In this document: positions 25,194-34,516 of the stretch, one piece after another
How the letters are laid out: each line of letters opens with the position of its first letter
How positions within the stretch are numbered: the first letter of the stretch is position 1
Program-made: the position numbers and the translations under genes
Source: a virus
IMG/VR virus record: IMGVR_UViG_3300019886_000067
Coordinates: 16,398 to 80,397 of that record
DNA: 64,000 bases
Strand: one strand, 5' to 3'
Notes under the pieces: generated by a model
The model's input: the letters and a program-made list of their open reading frames with translations, nothing else
Told to the model about the DNA's origin: nothing
The model's database searches: none

Positions 25194-26582
25194 TTAGCCG
25201 TTTGCCAGTCCTGTGCCGCCAATTACGTTGAACGCCAGCGGGCTACGGGCTGCCGTGAAGCCTACGCGGCTCTCGGCACGGAATACGGTCTGGTTGGTCG
25301 TGAAGTAGACGTGCGGGCTCTCGTCAACTGTGATTCCCTGGCGGTCAAGGATCAAAGCCTCACGGAAGTCACCGATGATGACACGGGACTCGTTTGTGCC
25401 TGCTCCAAGGTTAGTCGGGACACGGTTGGACAGAATGACTTCTACTCCAAATAGTGTCTGCTGAGGACCGTTGACGAATGTGCGCGGAGTGCTTGGGTCG
25501 TAACCTGCACCGAAGTTGCTGCGCGGGGCAATCGTGTAGTGGCCTACCGAGTCACGGGACTTGAGGATACGAGTCCAGGTTCGCGGGTGCATGACAATTG
25601 CGGACGGCTGACCCCAAGAAGTCTGTACCGAAGCGATTGCGTCAAGGATTTTATCCAGTAGCGCGCCTTCAGCAGCAGGGTCTTTCGGAGAAGCTTCCGT
25701 GATCGTCGTAGTACCGATGCCCGGAGTGTTCAGGATGCCAAGTGGCTGTCCTGTGCCGGAACCGATCATAAACGCTGTCTCTTCAAGAGCAACAAGGCGC
25801 TTCGCAAGATCAGTTGTTACCAACTGGTCTACGGCCGGGTTGGAATCCTGAAGAAGCTGGTTAGAAATCGTAGCAAGACCGGCTGCTGTGAACACGGAAG
25901 CCGTGATCGTAGCCAGTGTCATCGCTGTGCTCTCAGGCTTCGTTGCAAGCTCGGCTACCCATCCGGCAGTCGTGCTGAGTCCTAGCTGGTCAAGCTGGAT
26001 TGCGTTAGTGTTGACATTCAGAGAAGAGCAAAGCCCACGAAGAACGTTGTCCTGCTCACGAGCGAGAACTAGCTGACGCTCAAGAAGCGGCTGAACAAGG
26101 TATCCACCCTGAGAGCCGGTGCCCTCAGTCATAGCCTTGCCCTCTGCTGTGGTGCTAAACCCAGCGTCAGAGTAAGACTTGGCACCTAGAGCAAGACGCT
26201 CCTGGGCTGCCGGATTACCTTTGTTGGCAAGATGAATGTCCACATACGGAGAGAACTCGCCCGTTGTGTATGGGTTGTCAGGATCGTCCGCAGCCTTACC
26301 CTCTGTGGTTGCTGCTACAACGAATCCCTCGCCTGGCTTACGGAGGTTAGCGATAATCTCCTGAAGCGTTCCAACCTCGGCAGTAAGAGACTTTACCTCT
26401 TCAGCGTTGAGAGCGGTGTCACGCTCCTTGAAAAGGAGGTCAAGCTGTGGCTTGATGTCTTTCTCAATCAGACCCTTGACCTCTGCTACCTGGCCGTTGT
26501 CTGCCTCTGCTGTAGCTAGGAGAGCAGTTGCCTTCTCCTGAAGCTCAGTAATCTTCGCTGTGATCTGCTCTGTGGTCTCCAT
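25194..26582 (-). CDS. Major capsid protein, HK97 fold
   Basis: A 462-residue protein following the protease. Residues 1-100 are a helical scaffold-like delta domain (QITAKITELQEKATALLATA and later coils) that the protease should remove. Then comes the HK97 core: GGYLVQPLLERQLVLARE, an E-loop-like stretch with AGWVAELATKPES, SAIVMHPRTWTRILKSRDS, and the C-terminal RVIIGDFREALILDRQGI. It forms the icosahedral shell. Confidence 0.92.
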   Translation of the reverse strand: METTEQITAKITELQEKATALLATAEADNGQVAEVKGLIEKDIKPQLDLLFKERDTALNAEEVKSLTAEVGTLQEIIANLRKPGEGFVVAATTEGKAADDPDNPYTTGEFSPYVDIHLANKGNPAAQERLALGAKSYSDAGFSTTAEGKAMTEGTGSQGGYLVQPLLERQLVLAREQDNVLRGLCSSLNVNTNAIQLDQLGLSTTAGWVAELATKPESTAMTLATITASVFTAAGLATISNQLLQDSNPAVDQLVTTDLAKRLVALEETAFMIGSGTGQPLGILNTPGIGTTTITEASPKDPAAEGALLDKILDAIASVQTSWGQPSAIVMHPRTWTRILKSRDSVGHYTIAPRSNFGAGYDPSTPRTFVNGPQQTLFGVEVILSNRVPTNLGAGTNESRVIIGDFREALILDRQGITVDESPHVYFTTNQTVFRAESRVGFTAARSPLAFNVIGGTGLANG

Positions 26583-26622
26583 GTCTATTCCTAAATTTAG
26601 TGGTCAGTGTGACAAATCGAAA

Positions 26623-27537
26623 CTAGCAGGTTTCAATTTGAGGAAGTGGTCCTAGTTCTGCGGCCAAAGCATGTGCTTCACGCGCGATTCCATCAAGGTA
26701 GTTCTTTACTCGTGCCACAAGAGCGTCGATACGCTCATCTTCAGCACCATGCCCATTATCCTTAGTCGTAGACAGGGAATTGGTCTGCTGCTCAAGCTTC
26801 AAAAGCAATGCTAGGAACCACAAATCTTCAGGGCTGCCCTTCACGGACTTTCCCTCTGGGTACCTAGTGCTTATTGTGTCCAACGTAGAATCAAGGCTGT
26901 TCAGCAAGTCAGAGATACCACTAAAGTCTCCGACCAACTCGGACTGAGTAGGCTCAGGCACGACAATATCTCCTAGCGCCTTTCCGGCGACAATAGAAAA
27001 GGCCGGCGCAGAATGCACGGGAACTGGCGTAACGCTAATCTCTGTGAAGTCCATATCAGAAATGCGGGTTCCCAGCTTTGTAAGCTTACGCTTGAAGAAG
27101 CCGCCGACGCTCAAAGCAGTGAGAGTGCCTTTCTTGATCTGGTTGTAGTACGTGCCAAGCTCAGGATGTGTGCGAATCGCACCATCTACTCGGGCGCGCA
27201 TACGAAGGCCCTTGCCCTCAACCTCTTCAAGGTCAAGTACCTTGCCGAGAATCTTTTCGTGTTTGTGGTGGAAACACAAAGCGGCCGGACCACTCAGGAA
27301 TGCCTTGATGCCACGCTGGAAAGCTCCGTCAGTGAAGTTCTCGCCTTGGCGGTCAACTCCATCAAACGTTGCAGCCCAACCCTCGATAATCAAGTCCCCG
27401 TCGTCAAGCTCTGTAACTACGTTTCCTGGTGTGCCGTCCTCTAGGGCCTTAGCCTCTAGTTGGAACGGGAAATTGAAGGCAACAATGTCGCTATCGCTGT
27501 CGAGCGTACGAACGAAAAGCTCTGTTGGCAAATCCAT
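26623..27537 (-). CDS. Prohead maturation protease (HK97 S78-like)
   Basis: About 305 residues from ATG 27537; the longer frame upstream starts at a weak codon. The fold signature is present: IIEGWAATFDGVDRQGENF, then FHHKHEK with the catalytic His, and TALSVGGFFK with the catalytic Ser, followed by FTEISVTPVPVH. It cleaves the capsid delta domain during maturation. The C-terminal 100 residues are helical and may serve as internal scaffold. Confidence 0.88.
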   Translation of the reverse strand: MDLPTELFVRTLDSDSDIVAFNFPFQLEAKALEDGTPGNVVTELDDGDLIIEGWAATFDGVDRQGENFTDGAFQRGIKAFLSGPAALCFHHKHEKILGKVLDLEEVEGKGLRMRARVDGAIRTHPELGTYYNQIKKGTLTALSVGGFFKRKLTKLGTRISDMDFTEISVTPVPVHSAPAFSIVAGKALGDIVVPEPTQSELVGDFSGISDLLNSLDSTLDTISTRYPEGKSVKGSPEDLWFLALLLKLEQQTNSLSTTKDNGHGAEDERIDALVARVKNYLDGIAREAHALAAELGPLPQIETC

Positions 27538-27565
27538 ACACAAATAATACGTCCCACAACGACAA

Positions 27566-27587
27566 CGAGCCGCCCGAAGGCGGCTCG
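27566..27587 (-). terminator. UUCG-tetraloop hairpin
   Basis: A perfect nine-base-pair stem, CGAGCCGCC and its complement, closed on the minus strand by the very stable loop TTCG. It lies between the TIG-domain gene and the protease gene and may partly terminate the upstream transcript. Confidence 0.6.
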
Positions 27588-27608
27588 AAGACAACTTACA
27601 AGTAGTGG

Positions 27609-28337
27609 CTATTTCTTCAGAACGCTAGATGTCTGCGTATAAACCGTGAATGTGCCTGCCACACCGCCGGCAGCTTCAGATTTCAGAGACAAGCGAAGTT
27701 GAGGCCCGAACTGTTTACCTTCAAAGTTTGCCGCCGTAAAGACAGGGGTTGCAGCGGCGATTGCAGCCGTTTCAGCAAACGACGCAGATGCCTCCCAAGT
27801 TTTGCCGCCATCAAAGGAATCTTCAAGGGCAACCTTGACTTTAGGAGTACCTTCAATTTCGCCAAAGTTTGTCTCTACAGTCACGTAGTCATACGGAGAA
27901 TAGTCTCCCTGCAACGCAACCTTTAGTGTTTCGGCCCCTGCAAACTTCAAATACGAAGCAGGAGATTTGATTTCTGCTACTTTTAGGGAACCTACAGGAA
28001 CAGACTCAAAGAGGCGACCGCTTGCCTTGGTGGCCGAAGAAACAGGCCAGAACACAAATGTTTCTGTTGTTTCGGACGTGCCGGCATTAGCGCCTGATGG
28101 CGTGCTAACAACAACCCCAACAGGACCAGTGATGTACTTAGTCCCGTTCGCATTAATGCTCTGAGGACTTACAGCTTTGATTTCAGTAGCAGATTCTACT
28201 TTGAACGACGCAGCCGCCAATTTACCGAAGGAAACAGACGTAGCGCCTGTGAATTCCGTGCCGGCAATAATGACTGTTGTTCCACCCGTAGGAGGACCAC
28301 CGTTGTTAGTTACTGAAGTTACTGTAGGAGCAGCCAT
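27609..28337 (-). CDS. IPT/TIG Ig-like virion decoration protein
   Basis: A 242-residue protein. Residues 2-90 are an IPT/TIG domain: PTVTSVTNNGGPPTGGTTV, GTEFTGATSVSFG, and VVVSTPSGANAG. Residues 110-242 form a second beta-sandwich. Such domains decorate capsids or tails and may bind carbohydrate. It lies just upstream of the protease gene. Confidence 0.75.
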   Translation of the reverse strand: MAAPTVTSVTNNGGPPTGGTTVIIAGTEFTGATSVSFGKLAAASFKVESATEIKAVSPQSINANGTKYITGPVGVVVSTPSGANAGTSETTETFVFWPVSSATKASGRLFESVPVGSLKVAEIKSPASYLKFAGAETLKVALQGDYSPYDYVTVETNFGEIEGTPKVKVALEDSFDGGKTWEASASFAETAAIAAATPVFTAANFEGKQFGPQLRLSLKSEAAGGVAGTFTVYTQTSSVLKK

Positions 28338-28368
28338 AAGAATAATCTACTTTGCTGAGTGCCAGAGC

Positions 28369-28593
28369 CTACTCTAGCTCGGATGGTTCGACAGAAGACA
28401 CCTTGCTTGCGTTGATCGCAATTTGCGTATTAGCCTTTGTGGCTCTGTCAAAGTAGACAAACGGAGTACGCCTTTGAGGAGTCTCTGCGTCCTCCAAAGC
28501 CCACGACAGTTGTTTCTCAACCTCTGAAACACTTCCAACTACATAATAGGAAGCGCGGTCACACCAAATACGTGAAGTAATTTGCTCAGACAT
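28369..28593 (-). CDS. Hypothetical small protein
   Basis: A 74-residue protein with strands ASYYVVGSVSEVEKQL and TPFVYFDRATKANTQIAIN, a compact alpha/beta sequence with no known motif. It sits between the reductase and the decoration gene in the same transcript. Confidence 0.55.
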   Translation of the reverse strand: MSEQITSRIWCDRASYYVVGSVSEVEKQLSWALEDAETPQRRTPFVYFDRATKANTQIAINASKVSSVEPSELE

Positions 28594-28629
28594 TCAGTTT
28601 TCTCCTTTTGTGTGTGTAGGAGAGACTAA

Positions 28630-30339
28630 CTATACACCACAGACGCCACCGACGCAGGTTTCCTCATTGCCCTCAAACACGGTTCCCTCGTGCTCAAGCG
28701 CCCATGCAAGGTCAACTGGATTGCGTGGTTGGCCGGCACGCGCACCATCTGGATACACAGTAATGCCACGCAGATCAGGCAAGAAACGTAGCATTACATT
28801 GCTAAACGTACTACTTTCCTCCTCGTCAGTGATAGGTTTAGCAAGATTCACTGTAGAACTGATGGCATGATCGGTGTGTGCTTGCAAATACGCCTGTTGC
28901 GCCATGCGGCGCTCTGGCATGAGAGAGAGCGTGTGCGCGTCCTCTATTTGCTCTGGCTTGATTCCTTCTCGTACAAGGCGCGCGGCCGTAGGGTCAACGA
29001 CCACATGCTGAGTGTGGTAGTTGGCGTTTGGTTTAGCCACGACGACATTTCGCTTCTCAGCGGCAGAGAAGAGAGGATCAGCCGATGGTGTGGACTCGGC
29101 AATAATGCCGATTGTGCCGTTAGGAGCTATGGCAGTAGCAGCAATAGAGCGCGATAGACCAAGCTTGTCCTGCTGTTCGTTCGCATACTCAAGCGCACGG
29201 GAATATTGCTCCATGTAGGGAGACAATACGTCAAAAGCGTCGTCTGTGCCATATTTCACGCCCTTCTTGATTAGGAACTCATGGACGCCAATCAAGCCCA
29301 GGCCAAGCCGGCGATTCTTGTCACGCACTTCCTTGATCTTGTCGTAGGGCACATCTGAGTAGAGGCTGCCGGCTGTCAAGAACAGCACAGCATCGCGCAC
29401 TGCGCCGCCGAACTGTGCAGGCGACTCAAAGCGTGGCATCACCAGGCTACCCAAATTGCAGATGTCAGAATCGTCCGCAGAAGTTATCTCTGTGCAGGCG
29501 TTGCGCAGAACCTCGTCTTTGTATTGGCCTGTGTCAATCGTGAAACCAGGCTCGCCGTGCTTGAGCATGTGGCCGACCGCTGTCTTATACACGCGATTCG
29601 CCCAAGAATGCCAGTCTCCTCCGTCAGGAGCAATTGCATCACAGCGGTCGCGCAAAGCGTTCTCGTGCTCAAGGCAGTGAAAGAAGGCGTCATCTAGCGT
29701 AACACTAATGTTCGTCGTGTCCATCGGCGCAGGGAAATTCCAGTCCTTTTCCTTGAGCGCACGAATCTCATCAGACCAATCCTTGCAAGTAATAAATGCA
29801 AAGATATCGGGATGCCACCAAGGAAGCCCAGCCCATATAGCCGAGCGGCGATTCCCGCCCTGTAGATAGCAACGTCCCTGGTCGTTCACAAGCTGCATGA
29901 GCGCCTGTGGCCCGGAGGCTGTGCCCCCGGTACGACTGATCGGAGCCCCAGACTCACGGATATCTCCATACCAGACACCAATCCCAGCGCCGGTCATCAA
30001 CGCCATAGCGCTCTTGTAAGCCAAGTCAGCCCAACCCTCACGGGAATCCTCGGCGCGCAGTAGAACGCAGTTGCAGACTTGATGCAGGTCACGTCCGGCT
30101 GCGTATAGATAGCGCCCGCCAGCGATGAACTGCCGGCGGCTGTGGAGGCCATATAGCCGGTCTGCCACGTCTTGTATGAAGGATACGTTGCCTTGGGCGC
30201 TAGGAGCCCCGTAGAGAGCCCCTGTGACGGCTCCTACGACACGCTTGCTAGTCCCGTTCCAATCGCCATCCTGGGGATGCTTGTATCGTGCCTCGTAAAT
30301 GCTTTGCGCGAATGGCGAATCGAACGTCTGAGAGTGCAA
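28630..30339 (-). CDS. nrdJ: Class II (adenosylcobalamin-dependent) ribonucleotide reductase
   Basis: A 569-residue enzyme starting with TTG 30339, six bases after AGGAGG. It reduces ribonucleotides to deoxyribonucleotides. The first active-site cysteine lies in VCNCVLL (residue 91), the radical-site trio in NACTEI (Asn280, Cys282, Glu284), and the second redox cysteine in CNLGSL (Cys294). The C-terminal tail ETCVGGVCGV offers a reducible Cys pair. The NATIAPNG-like segment reads AIAPNGTIGIIAEST. No small radical subunit gene is present, consistent with class II. It is unusual to find it inside the structural operon. Confidence 0.92.
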   Translation of the reverse strand: MHSQTFDSPFAQSIYEARYKHPQDGDWNGTSKRVVGAVTGALYGAPSAQGNVSFIQDVADRLYGLHSRRQFIAGGRYLYAAGRDLHQVCNCVLLRAEDSREGWADLAYKSAMALMTGAGIGVWYGDIRESGAPISRTGGTASGPQALMQLVNDQGRCYLQGGNRRSAIWAGLPWWHPDIFAFITCKDWSDEIRALKEKDWNFPAPMDTTNISVTLDDAFFHCLEHENALRDRCDAIAPDGGDWHSWANRVYKTAVGHMLKHGEPGFTIDTGQYKDEVLRNACTEITSADDSDICNLGSLVMPRFESPAQFGGAVRDAVLFLTAGSLYSDVPYDKIKEVRDKNRRLGLGLIGVHEFLIKKGVKYGTDDAFDVLSPYMEQYSRALEYANEQQDKLGLSRSIAATAIAPNGTIGIIAESTPSADPLFSAAEKRNVVVAKPNANYHTQHVVVDPTAARLVREGIKPEQIEDAHTLSLMPERRMAQQAYLQAHTDHAISSTVNLAKPITDEEESSTFSNVMLRFLPDLRGITVYPDGARAGQPRNPVDLAWALEHEGTVFEGNEETCVGGVCGV

Positions 30340-30447
30340 CTGATCCTCCTGCTGAAGGTGTGTTTTGGTCTATGTGTCACCCTCAAAGCGGTGAAGAGCG
30401 ATTTAGGAATACTAGCAAGATTCGGAGCACATGGTACGAGCGCGTAA

Positions 30448-30858
30448 TCAATCGTTCCACGCACGTACCAGTGCTACCGCCAGCCTATCTACAAGCTGCT
30501 CCTCGGCGCGCACATATGACGCCTCTACTACCTCGTACACATCTTTATGTAGCTTCTCTTCAAAGGTGTCTTCAACTCTACGAATGTCTCGCGTGTGGCA
30601 ATGAAGAAGCTCGTGAACGATGCTCTTCTCAAGAAAGAAGTCATCTAGCTCAGGACCAAACCACTCTTCAGGCTTCGCCCAATCAACCAAGTCAGGCTTG
30701 ACAACTAGCGTGGCCTGCTCATACTGAGAAGACCGATGGCACTCCATCGCTGCTGTCTCTTCTTCAGGCTCCTCAAAGCGAACATCAATCATCCACTGGT
30801 CGAGCCCTAGCCGGGCCTGCCATTCAGACGTGAGAGCTATGATTTCTTCGCGGGTCAT
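30448..30858 (-). CDS. HExxH putative metallopeptidase
   Basis: A 136-residue protein with SIVHELLHCHTRDI near residue 80, a zincin-like HExxH helix, and an N-terminal WQARLGLDQWMIDVRF like that of the protein at 942-1358. It overlaps the upstream gene as ATGA. A cytoplasmic zinc peptidase or a binding-only relic are both possible. Confidence 0.55.
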   Translation of the reverse strand: MTREEIIALTSEWQARLGLDQWMIDVRFEEPEEETAAMECHRSSQYEQATLVVKPDLVDWAKPEEWFGPELDDFFLEKSIVHELLHCHTRDIRRVEDTFEEKLHKDVYEVVEASYVRAEEQLVDRLAVALVRAWND

Positions 30859-31112
30859 GCAGGATGCACGATTTCAATGCCGAGAGCCGCACAGTCCTCG
30901 TCAGTCAATGGAGTCAAATCAGGCTCATGCTGGGAAGCGTAATAGCTCTCAAATTCAGCATGGCGCTTTGTGCTAAGTGCGTCTTTCTTGTCCAAAGGTT
31001 TGACTCCTCGATATCGTTTTGTCTCTGTTCGACAAGTTGGGCAAATCTCGTACTCGTCGTCATCAGGCCACGTCTCACAGCCCATCGCACATCTGCGGCC
31101 GAACTGAATCAC
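30855..31112 (-). CDS. Small zinc-finger-like protein
   Basis: An 85-residue protein from GTG 31112. Cysteines in CAMGC and CPTC could form a zinc ribbon (residues 8-35); the rest is acidic and helical. It couples by GTGA overlap to the membrane protein upstream. Function unknown. Confidence 0.5.
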   Translation of the reverse strand: MIQFGRRCAMGCETWPDDDEYEICPTCRTETKRYRGVKPLDKKDALSTKRHAEFESYYASQHEPDLTPLTDEDCAALGIEIVHPA

Positions 31113-31240
31113 GCGGCTAGCGTCGGCAGAAAGAACTCAATAGCGCCGGCTACTAGCGCCAGGATCGCGCCCAAAATTGGATTGAACAGAGCAAGCAGCA
31201 CAGCCGCTACGAGAACGCATGTGACGGCAGGTGCAGGCAT
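31109..31240 (-). CDS. Small membrane protein
   Basis: A 43-residue frame from ATG 31240 that begins MPAPAVTCVLVAAVLLALF and continues with a second hydrophobic stretch ILALVAGAIEFFLP. One or two membrane helices are likely. Start and stop overlap both neighbours (TAATG and GTGA). Confidence 0.55.
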   Translation of the reverse strand: MPAPAVTCVLVAAVLLALFNPILGAILALVAGAIEFFLPTLAA

Positions 31241-31431
31241 TACTCCGCCACCTCCTCAATGATGAGAATGTTCGGGACGTTGACCATGACGTGACCGCCG
31301 TTCATATCATCCATCGACATAAACGTCTTCCCCTGCGCGGAAGCCATATTCAGTTGATTCATCGCCTGTGTGTAATCCTCGTCAAGTTCGCGCTGCGTGA
31401 GCACGTCCTTCATAGTCACGACTATAGCCAT
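31240..31431 (-). CDS. Hypothetical small protein
   Basis: A 63-residue protein rich in Met and Asp (FMSMDDMNGGHVMVNVP). No known domain. Its stop overlaps the start of the membrane protein gene. Confidence 0.5.
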   Translation of the reverse strand: MAIVVTMKDVLTQRELDEDYTQAMNQLNMASAQGKTFMSMDDMNGGHVMVNVPNILIIEEVAE

Positions 31432-31441
31432 TTCAATCCTC

Positions 31442-31807
31442 TCAAGGGTTCTGGTACGACCTACTAGATACTACTCCCTGAAAACGCGGCCAAAGCCCGA
31501 TTGCGTCGTCCACGGCGCACACGCGCACCATACCCTTGTCAAGTTTCTCACCAACATGCTCGACAATGCAAACGTCTGAGTCCTCATCATCCATCAGCCG
31601 GACGTGGAGTTTCGGGTCATACGGAACGTCGGCTAGCGCCGACTCGTCGCAATGGACAGTAGAGAAACACTTCCAGACCATTTTGCCAGATGGATCAGGC
31701 TGCTTGAGCCTAAACACATGGCCGGAGCATGGCTCTGGTGGAAGGTTTCCGCCTTCGGCTTCAATGGCGTTGCAGAGCGCCACGTAATCGTCAGGGTGAT
31801 AGTTCAT
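31442..31807 (-). CDS. Hypothetical protein
   Basis: About 121 residues from ATG 31807, preceded by GAGGA. The sequence has four cysteines (EPCSGHVF, WKCFSTVHCDES) that could bind metal. It overlaps the upstream gene by 17 bases. No family recognised. Confidence 0.55.
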   Translation of the reverse strand: MNYHPDDYVALCNAIEAEGGNLPPEPCSGHVFRLKQPDPSGKMVWKCFSTVHCDESALADVPYDPKLHVRLMDDEDSDVCIVEHVGEKLDKGMVRVCAVDDAIGLWPRFQGVVSSRSYQNP

Positions 31808-32021
31808 ATTGGTCCTCAAGAAAGCGCGTGAATTTGGACGGCTTCAGGACTCGTCCTGTACTCGACCCAAAGACCGACTCTCCGTTGACTTTGAGAGCCC
31901 ACAGCCGCCAGACAGGATGCTCAGTAGTGGTGTCCACTCCACGCGAAAACTCAATCTTGACCGGCCCGCAGACCAGATCATAGTCGTCGTTTCCCTTGTC
32001 TAGGAACTGAAGCTCGCTCAC
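31791..32021 (-). CDS. Hypothetical small protein
   Basis: A 76-residue protein with a beta-rich centre (VKIEFSRGVDTTTEHPVWRL). It lies in the small-gene tract between portal and reductase. No function can be assigned. Confidence 0.5.
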   Translation of the reverse strand: MSELQFLDKGNDDYDLVCGPVKIEFSRGVDTTTEHPVWRLWALKVNGESVFGSSTGRVLKPSKFTRFLEDQYELSP

Positions 32022-32045
32022 CCGAGAAGCGTACCAGAAAACGAC

Positions 32046-32210
32046 TTAGTGCGCCGGCTTCTTACGTTTGTAGCCATCGACACGAACTACTGGCTTGCGC
32101 CTGCCTTTGGAATAGTTCGATCCACGGGGCGAACGAGTATGGCCCTTGACGCCAACTGCGTTTCCTGCACGCGGTGAGCGCTTACGTGGTGCGCGTCCCT
32201 TGGTAGCCAT
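32046..32210 (-). CDS. Small Arg/Lys-rich protein
   Basis: A 54-residue frame (starts MATKGRAPRKRSPRAGNAVG) with a net charge well above +15. Its ATG overlaps the portal stop. Strong basicity suggests nucleic acid binding; packaged internal protein or RNA-binding protein are both possible. Confidence 0.5.
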   Translation of the reverse strand: MATKGRAPRKRSPRAGNAVGVKGHTRSPRGSNYSKGRRKPVVRVDGYKRKKPAH

Positions 32211-34516
32211 TAGGTCGCCACCGCTGGGACGAATGCTCTACGACAGCGCGGGTGCTCAAGCGGATTCTCGCGGGCCTGCTCAATCGTCCATAGCTGGCCG
32301 TCTGCCTCTGCGCAAGGCTCATCGCTGTCTGTACCGTCGCTCACCACCACATGAGTATAGCCAGAGCCCTCAGCAACCGCTAGCGTACCTTCGTTGTAGC
32401 CGCGCGTCGCCTCAGTCAGAGCTATGCCAGAAGCATCGCCCTCAACCCAATCGGCTACGGCCGCTTGGACCTCGGCCTGAATGTCCGCAAGCGTAGACTC
32501 GCTAGTGCGGTTGGCCTTCACAGCCTCGGCAATCTTCTTCTTGAATGTCGATGTGACCGCCTGGACGCCAGAGTCCTTGCGCGCCACAAGCTCATCTACG
32601 AGCGCTTCATAGTCGATTTCGCCGGCCGGCTTGAGGCCGATCTGAGCATGATGAATCGCTGCGGCCGACATCACGCGCAGCAGCGCTTTCTCGTAGGCTT
32701 CCGTGGCAAGTTCGTTGAAGCTCTTCCACGCCTCAGAGTTGCGCAGGCGAGAGACCACATCAGAAGCCTTGAATGCCTTGCCCTCCGCTGTATCTATAAG
32801 TCCACGCTCAAGCACGCGCGCAGCCTTACCCAGATCGCTTTCGAAGTCAGACACGATGGCATCAACCTCTTCGACTCGCTTTCCTGCTAGCGCGTCTTCT
32901 GGGCGTACCTCACTATCAAGCTTTGGCCCCACACTGACTTTTGCCGGCTGTGTCAATGCCTTATGCTCAATCTCCTGCAAACGGCCAAGCACTTCATCAA
33001 CACTGAACGACCTTTTCGCCTTGCGGCTATGAATGTTGCCGTTCTTGCGGTTACTCAAACGCAAACTCTCAACTAGATCGTCTAGTGCCTTTTTGCCGGC
33101 GATTGCCTTAGCGCCGGACGGAAGAGCCTTACCTGGCTTCGGAAAGGCTTTCGTGTTCGAGCGGTTAGGCGGACGCCCAGGCTCGCCCGGCAGGCCAGGA
33201 TCAGGGAAACCCTGGCCTTCTGCTAGTTCGCCGCCTTCAGCCTCTTCGCCAGGCAGATTGAGTGTGATTTCGCCTATCTCTTTGTCAGGGTGCGGGCCAA
33301 GTCCGGCGAGCTTGCGAAGCTCGTCTACAATGATGCCCGGTAGTTGCCCAAACGAACCCGCCATGTGTGCCTGCTCTTCTGGTGATAGTTGATATTCATA
33401 GTCAATCGCGTATACTAGTCCCCAAGCCGCAACTAGTTCGGCCGTGATCTTCTTCTGAAGCTTGTTCATCAGCGGCCGTGCTGTCTTTGCGTCGAAGTGC
33501 TGTTGGGCTTCATGGAGCGGTTCAGTAGTCGCCTCGTCAGAGATTCCCAGGAGCTTCGGGTTCATACGGAACCACGAGAAGATACGATCACGGCTCATTT
33601 TCGAAAGCTCAGCAAACCCAGCATCCCCAGCATTCGGAGCAAACGAGTTGAGCTTTAGCCCAGCCTCAAGCACGAGAAGTTCTCCCGCATTTTTAGGACC
33701 GGCCGCACGAGCGCGTAGCTGAGCGCGAATCTTCTTGAATACATCCCTGGGGACGCGGCGCTCGGATTCAATAGCGACAGACGGCATCGCTTTGTTCTCC
33801 ATAAACGAAGCCTGCGTATCTGTCAAAGCAATCTCAAGATCGGCTGCGCGGCCGGCACCTTGGATCAGGCCAACCCCGTAGTACGGATTCTCCGGGTCAG
33901 GGTTTCCCATTCGGAAATGAATGACATCCTTGGGTTCAATCGCCAACTTGTCAGCATTTGGAATTTGGTAGACGTATGCGGCTGGACCCCACGGCTTCGT
34001 GACGACTTCAACGTACGGCGGAGCTAGACGGTAGAGCGCCAGAGGACGGCCGGCATCGTTGTTGCGCCACTTGAACCAATACGAGTTGCCTACCAGCAGC
34101 AAGTCCATCACAAGCAGTTCCATCATTTCGATGTAATCCATATACGGATTTGGCTTCTCAAGAAGCTGTGCCAAGCCTTCCGGCGGAGCTACAGGATCGC
34201 CAGGGACGCGAACCGGCGATAGAGGCGCAGGCTTCTCAAAGTGGTATTCGGCGCTGGCGACCGTATCTGCCACGAAGCGCGTGCAGTCCATGACCCAATC
34301 CATCGCTTGGTTGCCGCCGTAGGCACTCAGGTAGCGGCCGGCTCCGCGCTGCGCGAGTCGTGGCCCTCCTGGGACCGCATCGTTCGGACTCTTGCCTGGG
34401 ACCTTGCCGAGATTCAGGTCTGTGAGCCCAACCGGCCTTCCTGGGTCCATGAACGCAGGATGAGGCCCAAGGGCCTTTCCTTCTACCTGAATGCGCGCAA
34501 GCTCCTTCAAATCCAC
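32210..34516 (-). CDS. Portal protein fused to MuF-like domain
   Basis: A 768-residue protein. Residues about 60-440 match HK97-type portals (AMDWVMDCTRFVADTVASAEY, MELLVMDLLLVGNSYWFKW, VIHFRMGNPD, NPKLLGISDEATTEP). After a Pro/Gly linker, residues about 550-768 are a helical region ending in a MuF-type module (IALTEATRGYNEGTLAVAE, CAEADGQLWTI, HPRCRRAFVP). The portal is the DNA gate; MuF-like domains are minor head proteins, usually a separate gene. The start is GTG 34516 with no clear ribosome site, so a later start is possible. First gene of the late operon. Confidence 0.87.
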   Translation of the reverse strand: MDLKELARIQVEGKALGPHPAFMDPGRPVGLTDLNLGKVPGKSPNDAVPGGPRLAQRGAGRYLSAYGGNQAMDWVMDCTRFVADTVASAEYHFEKPAPLSPVRVPGDPVAPPEGLAQLLEKPNPYMDYIEMMELLVMDLLLVGNSYWFKWRNNDAGRPLALYRLAPPYVEVVTKPWGPAAYVYQIPNADKLAIEPKDVIHFRMGNPDPENPYYGVGLIQGAGRAADLEIALTDTQASFMENKAMPSVAIESERRVPRDVFKKIRAQLRARAAGPKNAGELLVLEAGLKLNSFAPNAGDAGFAELSKMSRDRIFSWFRMNPKLLGISDEATTEPLHEAQQHFDAKTARPLMNKLQKKITAELVAAWGLVYAIDYEYQLSPEEQAHMAGSFGQLPGIIVDELRKLAGLGPHPDKEIGEITLNLPGEEAEGGELAEGQGFPDPGLPGEPGRPPNRSNTKAFPKPGKALPSGAKAIAGKKALDDLVESLRLSNRKNGNIHSRKAKRSFSVDEVLGRLQEIEHKALTQPAKVSVGPKLDSEVRPEDALAGKRVEEVDAIVSDFESDLGKAARVLERGLIDTAEGKAFKASDVVSRLRNSEAWKSFNELATEAYEKALLRVMSAAAIHHAQIGLKPAGEIDYEALVDELVARKDSGVQAVTSTFKKKIAEAVKANRTSESTLADIQAEVQAAVADWVEGDASGIALTEATRGYNEGTLAVAEGSGYTHVVVSDGTDSDEPCAEADGQLWTIEQARENPLEHPRCRRAFVPAVAT

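Noticed and set aside
30172-30701. Plus-strand frames of 91 and 137 residues opposite the reductase and peptidase genes
   Set aside because: Shadows of clear minus-strand genes with motifs; no start signals.
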